Assembly: GCF_008831285.2 (NCBI RefSeq)
Contig: NC_045141.1
Coordinates: 24,847,315-24,911,314 of the forward strand
Origin: Nymphaea colorata
Taxonomy: Eukaryota > Streptophyta > Magnoliopsida > Nymphaeales > Nymphaeaceae
DNA length: 64,000 nt
Direction: 5' to 3'
Position numbers and translations under genes: made by a program. Positions 36,501-48,200 of the stretch are shown piece by piece; the first letter of the stretch is position 1; every line of letters begins with the position of its first letter. The notes beneath the pieces are model-generated. The model was not told the origin of the DNA, ran no database searches, and saw only the letters and a list, made by a program, of their open reading frames with translations.

Positions 36501-39500
36501 ATTATTCGTAATCTCGGTTTGGTTCTTCGAAAAATTCCACAGGTAAATTTTCAATAACTTACCTCCAATTTATTCTTTTATTCTTGCTATTGATTTCTTC
36601 TAATTCATGCGTTCCAGTTTCAAATTTTAGATTTTGTTTTCTGACATGTATTTTGCAGATATCTGTTGATGTTGTTGGACTGGTGGATGAGTGGGCTGCT
36701 CGGTTTTTTGAGGAACTTGACTATGTGAATGAAGGAGAAAATGGGACACGTTTTGCCGAAATGATGAAAAAAGATCTTCCACAGGTTTCATATACGATCT
36801 TTTAGTTTCACTTTCATCTCTTGAAATATCTTTTAACTGTCCACGAACATGATAGGGGCTCATGCCTGAGTGGAATTTATTGATCCACGACAGGGAGCTG
36901 CCTTAACAGTAGGATGGAAATGAAACAGAATTTTTTTGTATGCTGAGTTAGATCTGACTCTTGATCTTGGTTTTGGATCATTGGACCAAGATCTGAATGT
37001 GCATTTAGATCAAATTCATGTTTAGGTGGATCTGGATCAATATTTAAAATTTTTAATCCAGATCTGATTTGGATATAGTAAAAATGTATCTAAATTCTGT
37101 TATATATGTAAAAAATTGTGTGCTTAACCATGTCTAGTCGGACACAGTACTAGGACATATACTTCAGATACAGATTCAGCTCATTGGGTGTTTTTGGATT
37201 TGGATCTAATATAATGCCTATTGAGTATGTTTCATTTGTAAAATAATTGTACATTTACTAATAAATCCTATTATTTGCTAACAAAATCTTGATTTACATG
37301 ATGGTACATTCTTATGAATTTTTTGGCTGATATAACTTGTCTAGCTATTTGAGGAAAACGTACCTTCATTCATTGGGATTGCTTATTTTGGTGTGTCATG
37401 GTTTTTGCTATATCCTTGTCTCACCAGTTGTTCACGAAACTTAACTCTTACCAACTTCCTGGAAGAATTCAAGAAAGTCAAATCTTGCTGATACAGTATC
37501 CATTGCTTTGTCCAAGGGTCCTGCTTCTACGTCATCATCTCTAAAGTTTGTTGAAAATTAAGTAGACTCGATACATTAGTTATTAAGAAGACTAGATCTC
37601 CATTTTTAACTTGAATAGTTCTAGTTAATAGAAGCCTTTTACTCTCTTGCTCTTATCATGTCAGTACTTCATAGATATACAACCATTCCAAATAAATAGT
37701 TAAATATAGTACTTGAAGTTAACAGCCAGGCCAAAGACAAAGTGGAATAGTTTTTTTGGGGCATATATCTTTCTTTTTGATGAATCTTGTTGAATAGCAT
37801 TTAAATATCAAGTTTTTGCACTTTATATATAGAATTCACAAATAACCTTTTCTGGTTGTACAAATTCTGATAATATTATTATGATTGTAAAGCAAACAAT
37901 TGTCAATTGACAGGTTGTTGTCCCAAAGACATATAGTAAGTACACTTCGAGAAGGGTTCTTACAACAGGATGGGTAGAAGGAGAAAAGTTATCTCAAAGT
38001 ACTGAAAGTGATGTTGGGGAGCTGGTCAATGTGGGAGTTATATGCTACTTAAAGCAGGTTATATTTGTGGGATTTTAGTGGTTTTATTTGGATACACTAC
38101 TTAGTTACCCTTTTTCCTTCATAATGCAATTTGTTTGTATGTCTTGTCTCAATTCTTTTATCATGGTATTGCATGCAAAAAGTTAAATCTCTTGTATGTG
38201 AGAAATAAGTTGCACATCATCTGTTCGATGACCTTTAATATAATTGAAAGTGGTTGGTTGAAGTTTGAACCTTTATTACAATAGAAGGATCTTCTGAACC
38301 TAGCCCTCCCCTTATTCTCTGATACTTATGTTTACAGTAATACGTGAACAAGGAAACAAAAGCTCCTCAAACAACCTCTTGGGAATCATGTTATCGAGTA
38401 TTTGTATCATGAGTTAAACAGGGTTATGCCATCATTTTTTATTATAAAGTGGCCTTCATGCAGCAGTTGATTGGTCATCTTTATTCTATTGTGACCAGCA
38501 TTATCTGTTGTTATTGTTAGGGAACTATCAGTTTTCATTGTTTATGTTTTCTGTTCCTAGGTTTACTACTTTTTCTGCCTGAGCATTATTGCTGTGCCCG
38601 CATATTCTATTGTTGGATACATTTAAGCGAGACAACTCACTGAAATAATTTGATGTGTGTGGTATTGCAGCTGCTTGATACTGGTTTTTTCCATGCTGAT
38701 CCACACCCAGGGAATCTGATACGAACTCCAGATGGCAAGTTGGCCATACTTGACTTTGGTAAATCTTTGTCTCTTTTGCTGTGAATTCTAAATATGCAAA
38801 CTCACAAATCAGATGCATTTGTAAATGGGAACCATTTTTAAACCTCTTTATCTTTGTGGTTAGATATTTCTTTTCAGCGTCTAAATGTGTTCTTCAATTG
38901 TAAAGTCTATTACACTTTCTGACTTGCATGACAGAAAGTCCTAACTCTGGTTCATGGAATAATGCCTTTTTCTCTCTTTAGGCCGTTGTTTTTCCATGTA
39001 TGGAGAGGACGTTACTAATAGTGATCTGATTTGCATATTTATCTAGATCTTTTGGGCTTTGCACAATTAAATTAAAATGCAATAGTAGTGTTGTTCTGAA
39101 TTGCTAAAAGATGACACACGAAGTAAGAAATCTATCATGATGTGCTGTAGACTTTTTGAAACTGTAAATTTTAAGAGGAGTTGCATGATATGTTATTGAA
39201 GCAAATATCGCTGCTTCCACAAAATTAACTTTTAAGTTAGTTTGACACACTTCCTTTCCCTATTCTTGGTTAATGACTTGTTAGAGAATCCTGTAGCATT
39301 TAGATGTTGTTGAATATGATAGCACACAGATCGTCAATGGCAACCAAATATTAAGGCTACCTTTCTTTTTTAAATGTTGTTGCAGGACTTGTCACTAGGT
39401 TAACTGATGATCAGAAATATGGAATGATTGAAGCAATAGCTCACCTTATTCATCGTGATTATGATGCCATTGTTAAAGATTTTGTGAACCTTGGGTTTAT

Positions 39501-42500
39501 CCCTGAGGGTGTTAATCTGGAGCCAATATTACCAGTTTTGGCTAAGGTTTTTGATCAAGCACTTGAGGGAGGAGGAGCAAAAAACATCAATTTCCAGGAG
39601 CTGGCATCAGACCTAGCCCAAATTACATTTGACTATCCATTCCAAATACCACCTTATTTTGCATTGATAATTAGAGCTATTGGCGTACTGGAAGGAATAG
39701 CTTTGGTTGGCGATCCTGATTTTGCCATTGTTGATGAAGCATATCCATATCTTGCACAGGTATTATTTTGCCTTCTACTTAATAAAACCCATTATTCCAA
39801 GAACCTTCCATGATCCTGCGTACTTACTTTCTTCTCATGGCTGTCAAATTCTTCTATGGACAAAAAATCTTTTGAATACCTTAAAAGTGTGATATTGTTC
39901 ATTTGTGTCTTTATGCTTGTTTTTGTTAGTTTCAAGAGCATTCCCCTAACAAATATAGTGGGAGACTACCCCCCCTCTCTCTCTCTCTGAGAAAACCAGC
40001 AGTGAAGATCATGCAATTGTCCTGATGTTATGGATATTCTTTTATTTGTTCTTCAACCTCATATTTGTTTCCCAACTGATGATGAAACTTATCTCATCAT
40101 TGTTGTGGTATGATCACTTTCTGAGGTTCCACCTAATAGTTATTTGGTTTTGCATCTCTTGCAGTGGTATATTGTTGGCCTCCATATAACATCCCACACA
40201 TATGAATGACTTCAGAATGATTTATAGGAAGTTTATGGACAATGGTACTTTTATACAGGTTCACTTACTGCCTTGCAGTCCTGGCTTATAGCACTTTTTG
40301 AAATTAAACTAAAACAAACGATGTTGTGGTTTGGCACGTATGAGGTTGGGTCTCAGGTTAGTGTTGGACTGTTGGAACGAGTTATTACAAAATGGCAAGA
40401 AAGCAATGTTCAGCTCTAGGACCTGGGTCTAACATACAAGGGTACATATTCATTATGGGGTTAGATTATTACAATGAGGGTGCACAGCATGCAGGTATTC
40501 TTGATATTCTTTTCAACTTCGGCCTCTCTTTCTTTCTCTATATATGTGTGATCAGGTCATATTGCTTGGCCGGCATTTCCTCTCAATTGTCCCCTGAAAG
40601 GCCTTCTACTGGTTTCATAGGGGGATTCTTTTTGTGACGGTTAAAAATCTTGCACCCTGCACTATGGGTGAATCCTAAATGGTTAAATTTATTGTGGTCA
40701 AAGGAACAGACACTGGCTTATGGTGAAAGGTTTTTGTTCCCGCTATCTCCTGATGTTCAGAAATGAAATTTTCTAGATTTTACTTTATATAAAGCGTAAT
40801 GAAGTTGGCTATGTATTGGAAATTGTTGTATAGTTTCAATCAAGACACTTAAATTCTCATTCTCATCTAAAAATGTCCCATGTTCAGATATATGCACTCC
40901 AACCAATTCATTGCGCTTTATTTTCGTTACTGGAATTTTGGTCTTGCATGCTTCATTTAATGTTGTGCTTGGTATTTTCTGAAAGCACTTTTTCCAATCT
41001 CTTTAATTTACCTGCCTTTGTCTTCTTCCTTATGCCAGAGACTATTGACTGATGAATCCCCTAGGTTGAGAAGTGCTTTACGGTACACCATATATGGAAA
41101 AAAAGGTGTTTTTGATGCAGAGAGATTTATTGATGTTATGCAAGCATTTGAAAATTTCATAGATGCAGCAAAAAGTGGAGGTGGGGAGGGACTAAATGGA
41201 GACATGGCTGGCCTTGGTATGTTGCAAGCTCGAAGTGTTTCTTTGCCAGTTATGTCAGCTAACACATCTCAAACAGAACAAGTTCAAACAAGAGCGGCAT
41301 TGGCATTCCTGTTGTCTGAAAAGGGCAATTTTTTCAGGGAGTTCATCTTAGATGAGGTACTTCTAAAAATTTGATTCAAATGAGAAAATTTATTTTTTTG
41401 AAGCAGATTAATTTTGAAAAAAATTCTCTCCATACCTCTTGATCATCACTGTGCATCACTTGCATATCATTCACTTTTGGCCTGACAAGTTATACCCATC
41501 TTAGATGAGGTACTTCTAAAAATTTGATTCAAATGAGAAAATTTAATTTTTTGAGGCGGATTAATTTTGAAAAAATTCTCCATACCTCTTGATCATCACT
41601 TGCATACACATTTTTTGGCCTGACAAGTTAGATATGTCAAGGCATTGACATTTGAATATAAGTTATGGTCTTGCGTTGGCTGCTGATTACTAGTATTGAC
41701 ATGATAAACAGATTGTGAAGGGAATTGATGCTGTCTCAAGGGAGCAACTGACACAAATATCTGCAGCCCTTGGAGTTCAAAGTTCAGCTCCCATTTTCAG
41801 CATGGTCCGCACCCTTGGACCCTTGAGACCTACTGCTTTGTTGCCTACGGTTACAGAGGAGGACAAAGTTGTATTAAACAATGTACAGAAGGTAGCTGAG
41901 TTTCTAACAAGTGGTTCTCCAGGATTAAGAACAATGGGCCAGGTAATTGGGAGTCTGCTTATATTAAAAAAAATGTTAGTGTATTTATCTTGCTCTTCTT
42001 ATGTCAGAATTTTGTAATGCCTTCCTTTTCCATGCTTTTTGTTTGACCTTATTACATAGGCGAGGTCGATTTAGGACCTGGCTTACAGTGTTTCCCTGCT
42101 TACCTAGAGAATTGTCTTGGCAAAGCAAAATTGTGGGACCTTCATCCCACAGGGTTCCTGCTTTGTCGTGTATAAGACTGTGTGCCTACATGAAGACCCA
42201 AATTTCAAACATGGAGAGGAATATCTCTATTACCGACCCTGAGACTGCTTGGCAGTCTCTTCAATGCGCAGCTATAGAGTGCTTATTTTCTCTCGCAACC
42301 AGATGCCTAAATAGAAAAAGTTTATTTGCATACTGAGAGACCGTAAATGTTGTTTGTCCAAGCAACGAACCAGGGGCACAACTGGGGGCTCCCTAGCTCT
42401 GGGAACTTTGACATAATGCCCTCTTCTCTTTTCTTTGAAAAAATGTCAAGGTTCCCACCATTAAATTTTCAAAAAACGTCAAAAACTACATGTATAGATA

Positions 42501-43044
42501 GTGCAAGCCCCTTTTGTACAGATTTTCTAGTTCCTCCTGGCATGCAAGGGATGTCAGTTTTCGAATACTTTATGTCAATTTACTCTCACAAAATTTATTG
42601 GTTTGTACATGTTCTCTCTGAAGGCTGATGTGGATGTGGTTCTACCTCATGTTTGAGTGTTACAAGCCATATTCTGCGGGCTGAGTCTCTCCAATGACAT
42701 TTCAGTTTCACATAACCTTTCTTTTTATTTCTAATGTGTCCTGTTTAAGGTGTCACAATCCATATTCTTCCGGCTCAGTATCTTCCAAGGATATCCCACT
42801 TCACATGACCTTTCTTTGCATTTCTAATTTATCCCGTTGATTTTTTTTATTTTTGTTGCATTAAAATGAAAGCCGATACTTATGCACTATCTTTATTATG
42901 GATTTACAGGAAGTAGACAGCCTGCGTGTTTTACAGGAGTTGCTTCCGGTCTTACCAAGCATCTCAGCTCGTGTACTTCCTGAGGTGCTAAGTCGTCTAA
43001 CTTCACGGGTAGCAGCAAGGCTACTGCGGGAGCTGTTCCTATGA
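33504..43044 (+). CDS. ABC1K3: ABC1-like atypical kinase, chloroplastic, ABC1K3 type (13 exons)
   Basis: Exons: 33504-33728, 33824-33973, 34193-34369, 34815-34958, 36084-36189, 36394-36542, 36659-36784, 37914-38057, 38671-38758, 39386-39759, 41039-41356, 41712-41942, 42910-43044. All boundaries are GT-AG with matching phases, giving 788 aa. Residues 1-~60 are a Ser/Arg-rich transit peptide starting MEASHLL. Hallmarks of the ABC1/ADCK fold are present: KLGQ at 206-209, the Ala-rich loop AAASLGQ at 266-272 that replaces the usual Gly-rich loop, Lys288 in [11 protein letters not shown] (ExD) at 336-338, the catalytic loop HADPHPGN at 415-422, and DFG at 435-437. The closest family member I know is Arabidopsis ABC1K3 (about 710 aa), a plastoglobule kinase that acts with ABC1K1 in prenyl-lipid metabolism and light-stress response. 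The longer N terminus is the main difference. The first in-frame ATG begins the transit peptide, and I see no upstream ATG in the last 100 bases of the leader. Confidence 0.93.
41344..41640 (+). repeat. 153-bp tandem duplication across the exon 11 donor of ABC1K3
   Basis: CATCTTAGATGAGGTACTTC occurs at 41344 and again at 41497, and similarity continues for about 140 bases in each copy with small deletions in the second. The first copy includes the last 13 bases of exon 11 and its GAG|GTACTT donor, so an identical donor sequence lies 153 bases downstream. Confidence 0.9.
42655..42840 (+). repeat. Diverged ~94-bp tandem duplication in the last ABC1K3 intron
   Basis: The unit ...CA-CATATTCT..GGCTCAGT-TCT-CCAA... 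followed by CACATGACCTTTCTTT appears at about 42658 and again at about 42751 with roughly 80% identity by eye. Confidence 0.65.
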
Positions 43045-43453
43045 TGTACAACTGCTGATCGTTAGAGATGTACATTATCTTCATCTGATAAATTTTGAAT
43101 AGCATATCTTTTGTGTATATATTCTTTCCTATATGTGTAGGACCATGACCATGTGGTCCTAGAAGCAGTCTCATCAATTGTATATTGGACGGTGATTCTT
43201 TGAAAAAATATCACAGCATAGTTCTCTCTCTCTCTGTCTCCCCCACCCCAACCCCCAAAAAAAACACACGCACAGACACACAAATCAATTGCACACACAG
43301 ACACACACAAACTTGGGAATCGACCTTATTATTATGCAATAGCATCTTGTACTTGGTACATAAATACTGTGAGTCACAGGCTAGACCGGCTTTTTTTGGT
43401 TCTCGCAGGATTTTATTGCAGTTGCTGCTATGACACATGGCTGCTGGAGGAGT

Positions 43454-43999
43454 CTAAGGTAACGGTTTCATTGTTTTGATTTTTAAAATGCAATGCAATG
43501 AGTAGGAGGTGATGCAAGTCAGAAATATTAAAAGTATCATGATAACAGTGGTAAAAAAATAGCCTTTGCCACTGCTGCTGTATCCGCAAGTTCTACAGCA
43601 GACCTCGATGCCTTCTCTACCCGAGTCCCCTTCACTTCCCTGGAAGAAAAAGGCTTGTCTGTTCCTCTCCACATGGTTCGTTACGTCTTGGTTGGCCCCA
43701 CTGCAAGGTGACTTGTCCAGCTCTACAAAGGCCCCGAGATCTCCCATGTTTATCTTACTCCCCAACAAAATGGAGTTGGCTGCGCCTTGTATATTATTGT
43801 TTACATATACGTTGATGGAACCACAGGCACATCTTTGACTCTGATTCTCACCGGGCTCTCCATTGATGACCATGGTAGCGCCTCTGTTGCTTCCATTCAG
43901 ACTGTTCCGGTCATGGCTGACTAGATGCATGCGTCTAAGTTTGACAATGAGGTCGCCGACACTCTGCTGAATTTCATTTTCTTCTCCTGTGGTTTCCAT
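43454..43999 (-). CDS. Uncharacterised intronless protein with C-terminal membrane anchor (181 aa)
   Basis: I do not recognise this gene. The reading frame is uninterrupted for 181 codons on the minus strand, starting at a true ATG in context CCATATGG-like sequence. Residues 1-~50 are acidic to polar. Residues 58-95 include SQRCACGSINVYVNNNIQGA and hydrophobic-polar alternation suggestive of a beta-rich module. A Cys cluster (EVCCRTCGY) stands at 132-140. Residues 147-171 (YFFTTVIMILLIFLTCITSY onward) make one membrane span, followed by a short Lys-rich tail, so it may be a tail-anchored or single-pass membrane protein. A (CT)n tract lies just upstream at 44009-44028 and a TATATAG string at about 44043-44050, in place for a TATA box. 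It faces away from the PAM71 gene and lies tail to tail with ABC1K3. It could be a chance frame, but its length, membrane segment and promoter context argue for a gene. Confidence 0.55.
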   Translation of the reverse strand: METTGEENEIQQSVGDLIVKLRRMHLVSHDRNSLNGSNRGATMVINGEPGENQSQRCACGSINVYVNNNIQGAANSILLGSKINMGDLGAFVELDKSPCSGANQDVTNHVERNRQAFFFQGSEGDSGREGIEVCCRTCGYSSSGKGYFFTTVIMILLIFLTCITSYSLHCILKIKTMKPLP

Positions 44000-44039
44000 A
44001 TCTTTCTCTCTCTCTCTCTCTCTCTCTCGATAAATGAAA

Positions 44040-44053
44040 GACTATATAAGGAG
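44040..44053 (-). promoter_or_regulatory. TATA box candidate for the 181-aa protein gene
   Basis: The minus strand reads CCTTATATAGTC, about 45 bases upstream of the ATG at 43999. The intervening bases are mainly the GA-rich tract. Confidence 0.4.
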
Positions 44054-45193
44054 GTCATTCTCTTCCGAATCAACCCACTTTTGAAGTTTTTGTTCGCATT
44101 GAAACAAGGAATATCGTGTTCTAATGATTCTCTAATGATAGCATGTCCGGTTCTAATTGTTCTTCCTTTTTGGCGAACCAATGTGTTGGTGTGGATGTAC
44201 ACACAAGGCATATACCTTCTCCCCTTTCTTTAGATTCCAAGCTTAGAGAGAGAGAGAGAGAGAGAGGTCATGACAGCAAGGTTTGTGTGGAGTTCGTATG
44301 GATTCACTGGGTTCCTGATATAAAATTTTTGGGGATCCAAACAGATCCAAAAGACAATATATTAAAATATACTCATCTAACCACAAAACAAATAAGATAG
44401 TATCTAGATCTCATCTTATTTCTCATTCCCATTGTTCTGCAATATTTAACAAGTGATATAGCTTCTTTTTGAATTATGAAATCTTTCTGTTCGTCTGCCG
44501 TATCATACATACACAACTGAAACCGACAGAATACCGAGGACCACAAGCAAGCAAGTAGACGGAATGTGTACTGCAGACCGCACCTTGTTACTTCGACGTC
44601 CGGAGACGATGGCTCTTGCTAAAAGACAAAATGGGAATTCAACTTCCAATTCCAAATAGTAAGTTGCTATTTTTAAGCAAAATATATTTTAATCAGCGCT
44701 AATTTCATTAATTTTTCTAAGACCGGAGTTGCTAATTTTTTTCGTTAAAATAAAAACGCATTAAAATGACTAATTTATTTTAAGATGCTTTTGCTATCAA
44801 ATCATAATTAAGATAACGATACTGCATAAAAATATATCAATAATTTATTTTAAAGAGACCGGTTTTCTCTCTCTTTTCTGCAGAAGGATCCGCTAAGGTA
44901 ACAGCAGCCCACCTTCCCACAGAGAGTGAGGGATAAAAAGACAGTACACGTGTCCTTGGGTAATGCCATTTCTTGCCTCTGATAGAGTTTCAGTTTTCCC
45001 TCCTTCTCTCTCTCCCGTTCCCTCCACACTCTCCTCCCCTTGCTTCATCACCATCATCCTCCTCGCCTTCTACTTCTTCTTCCCTCTCTCTTTTAAGAGT
45101 GTGTGTGTGTGTGTGTGTGAGAGGGAGAGAGGTGTGTGAGTGTGCTTCGAAGCGCTTGGGGATAGTTCGTACTCCGCACCCGTCGACGTCGTC
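44054..45193. promoter_or_regulatory. Divergent promoter region between the 181-aa protein gene and PAM71
   Basis: About 1.1 kb with no coding feature. It contains (GA)n at 44246-44267, AT-rich sequence at 44640-44870, and a perfect palindromic G-box ACACGTGT at 44946-44953, a known binding site for bZIP/bHLH factors in light- and ABA-responsive promoters. A CT-rich leader-like stretch follows at 44998-45095, then (GT)n at 45099-45119. The G-box lies about 280 bases before the PAM71 ATG and is the best regulatory candidate here. Confidence 0.4.
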
Positions 45194-45211
45194 ATGGTGC
45201 ATAATTGTTGA
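45194..45211 (+). other. Five-codon upstream reading frame in the PAM71 leader
   Basis: ATG GTG CAT AAT TGT TGA ends 17 bases before the main ATG at 45229. Its context (G at -3, G at +4) is stronger than that of the main ATG at +4. Whether it is in the mRNA depends on the transcription start, which I cannot see. Confidence 0.5.
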
Positions 45212-45228
45212 AAGATTCTGCGACGAAG

Positions 45229-48200
45229 ATGCAAGGTTGCACGTGGCATTTGTCCGTCTCCGCTCCTTCTTCCACCTCTTACATAGGGAGCCACTGCCCG
45301 CTGCTCTGCTCCCCTCGATCCTCTCCCGCCAAGATCCCTTCGATTCGGCCGTCGCTGCCGGGCGTCCGATTCCGTGAGTCTTTTCCCGCCCCTGGCCTCA
45401 ACGGTTTCGTTTCCTGTGCTTTCTTCGCGTGTCTTTTGGTTTCCATTGTGGGAATTCAATGTCCGGATGAGAGTTCCCTACTCAATTGCTTATCCGAGGT
45501 CCGAGAGGTGGGTAGGCGGGTACATTTGGATTAGCGATCTAGGCGATTGATATAGCAGCTGCTGAGTCGAGGCATAATAGGATAGACTGCGGTGTCTCCG
45601 TGTCGCGTGGATTGCGTCTACGCATCAAGCCTCGTTGATGGCTTTGGATCCTTTTGTAGTCTCGCATGCACTTTGGGTGCACTATCTCTGGAATTTCTGG
45701 TCTTAAATTGCAATGCGTAGGCATCTGGTTTTCCTTCTTTCCTTGTTCCAGTTTTAAGCGGCGGGACAGCAATACGATTTTGTTTGAAGAATAGAAGAAC
45801 AGCGAGATTTTCCATCTTTTCCCGCTTCTCAAATTTAATGGGTCTCATTAGCGCACGTGCATGCAGTTACGTTTGATATTTTCTTCGTTTGCTTACTGTT
45901 GAGAAATTGAGAGGAGGTGCGCGGTAGATTTATGTGCTTATTGTCGTATCTTTGGCTTGTTCTGATCTGTTTATTAGGCATTATAGAATAACGCTAAATG
46001 TGCACTTGATTTTATAACGTTCAGAACATTTTGCGACAAATGGCTCCCTACTTGCCAAACGATCATAATGTACTCTTTTAGGAAGCATAACAACAACTGG
46101 ACACTCTTCGCATCTCTCTCTCTCTCTCATTGTTTAAAATTGAAATGTAAAGATATCAAAAACACTACTGTTATCCCATAATTATAGGTAAGTTGCTTCT
46201 TAACATTTTGTCTCTTAAAAAGTTAAGGTATCTTAAGAATTACATAAGATTGTCCTTGTCAGTGCCTTCATTCTCACGGGAAAGATGAACCAAAGTGGTT
46301 TGAGTGTCTGCCACCTTTCATAATGTTGACAAAGTTATGACTTTCATTTTAAGGGGATTTGCTTTTCCAGAATACGAAGCATTTATTTCATGTAATATGT
46401 GATTATGAGCTGATAGTTCTATTGTTCCACGAGGTTTATTTGCATAGCCTGATTCGATTTACCTTACCATTTTTTTTTTTGGGTTTTGTTTGTTTTGTTT
46501 CTTAGTTCTAGGGAGAGCTAGGAATACATTGAGGTCAGATTTGGTTCGGAAAAGATTGAGAATTCAAGGATACAATGCCAACGTTGGAGTTGGTAGTTTT
46601 GGTGCAGATGACAAACAAGACGACCAGGAAATCTCTGGAAGACCAGTCTCAGATGATTTAGCAAAAGAGTAAGCATTGATCTCATCTAATTCCACATGGA
46701 ACACCTTGGACATTTGGAGCTAACGGAAGTTGATTGATACTTAGGTGGTTAACTGATTCCCGTTTGCATTTTTCTGTTGTCAACAAGGTCACCGTTCTCC
46801 TTGGGTAGATTCATCTTGTTAAGTGTTAAGTGTTAGGAACAAAGCAATTAAATTTGTTATATTAACACATTTTTTTTGTTTCCAATGTCTTTTCTCTCCC
46901 CAAAGATGAGTAATTAACTGAAAAACTAGGCTGCAAGTATCATCCATTAAGGGAAGCTGCAGAAGGTTTCTAAATCGAAATATTTACTGTATTTGCTGGT
47001 TGGGGCATTGAAGGCTAGTGCCAAGTGTTTCATGGTGCAAAAACAGATCATGGCATGCCAGAGACGTGCAGGCATGTTCTCCTGGTACATTGCCAAGTTC
47101 AGAACCTGATGACTAACTTTGTTCTTCAAGTTCAAACACTGAAACTTTCTCGTTTTGATGGGAAAATCATTTGTTTCTTGCAGAAACTGAAGGGTTTCTC
47201 CACTTTATTTGATTGAACAGACTTGCTAATAATACCATCCAATTTCTTCTTGAAGATCAATATCGAGTTAGACTAAATAACAACTGCCAATTCTTGAAGT
47301 AACCATAATATTTTAAGGCCTTTAGCCTTTCTTTTTTGTGCTGCCTGTAGTAAGACTGTTGTATGACTTCACAAAATCTATTTATCTCTGCTTACAGGCT
47401 TCTGGTCTGTGTTCAGAGGCCCCAGACATTCCTCAAGGCACTGATCTTACCTCCACATGCATATGTACATTGGAAAGACGATTCAACAGTTTATACCAAT
47501 GGCAAGATAAATCCATTGATCTACCATGTTTAGCTTTTAACTGTAGGTCATTCAAATTTTAATTGCTTTCCGATTAGGAGGTAACCACATAGGCATCTCT
47601 ATCTAGTAGCATAGGAAAAACTCCTCAAGTCTCTTCATCTGTGTCATCCTCTCTATAGAAGCACCAAAACCCAAGAAGCAGTGCATTCTATTGCGATATA
47701 GGTTAGCCGCAAAATTTCTTTTTTATAGGCAGTTTTATTTTTGGGTCATCAACCAGTTTATGTCTAAATTTTTTGTACATTGAACAATCCATGAGTGCAT
47801 TGAGTTGCAAAAACAGGCTCACGCTTCATATTATGAAACCTTTATTTGCAACTAATGGTGTGAAAGGCAAAAATGTTCTTGAATGTGCATAATGCAAATG
47901 TACATGAGATATGCCTATAACCTGAATAGTTTTTTGTGGTTCCTGTATCTGTTGTACACCACTGTTGCTACATTATTTTCTTCATCCAAATCATGAAACA
48001 GAGAACGGTTTATCCGCATGAGGAATTATCTTTGAAGCAAGGGCTTATCTTCTGATATATGGGTCACTATCACCATAAATTTACACAGCTTTTTTGCGTC
48101 TCATGGAAGGCTGAAGTTGTACATGTAGTTGTTCTTTGTTCATGGTAACTAGCTTTAGCTAACTGCTAAGCTGGAAATTAACTGCTCTTTTTCTTCAGTG

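Noticed and set aside
36880..37220. GATC-rich repeats in an ABC1K3 intron as a transposon
   Set aside because: Repeated AGATCTGGAT-like strings suggest an old element, but no terminal repeats or target duplication could be found.
45070..45459. 129-codon minus-strand frame opposite PAM71 exon 1
   Set aside because: It is the antisense shadow of exon 1 and the (GT)n tract (Thr-His repeats).
47401..47570. Candidate PAM71 exon after TTACAG at about 47398
   Set aside because: Splicing 46668 directly to 48199 gives a consistent phase and the expected sequence (DLAKDGKSNRSPIPL). The 47401 segment would end in a stop in the required frame and shows no family similarity.
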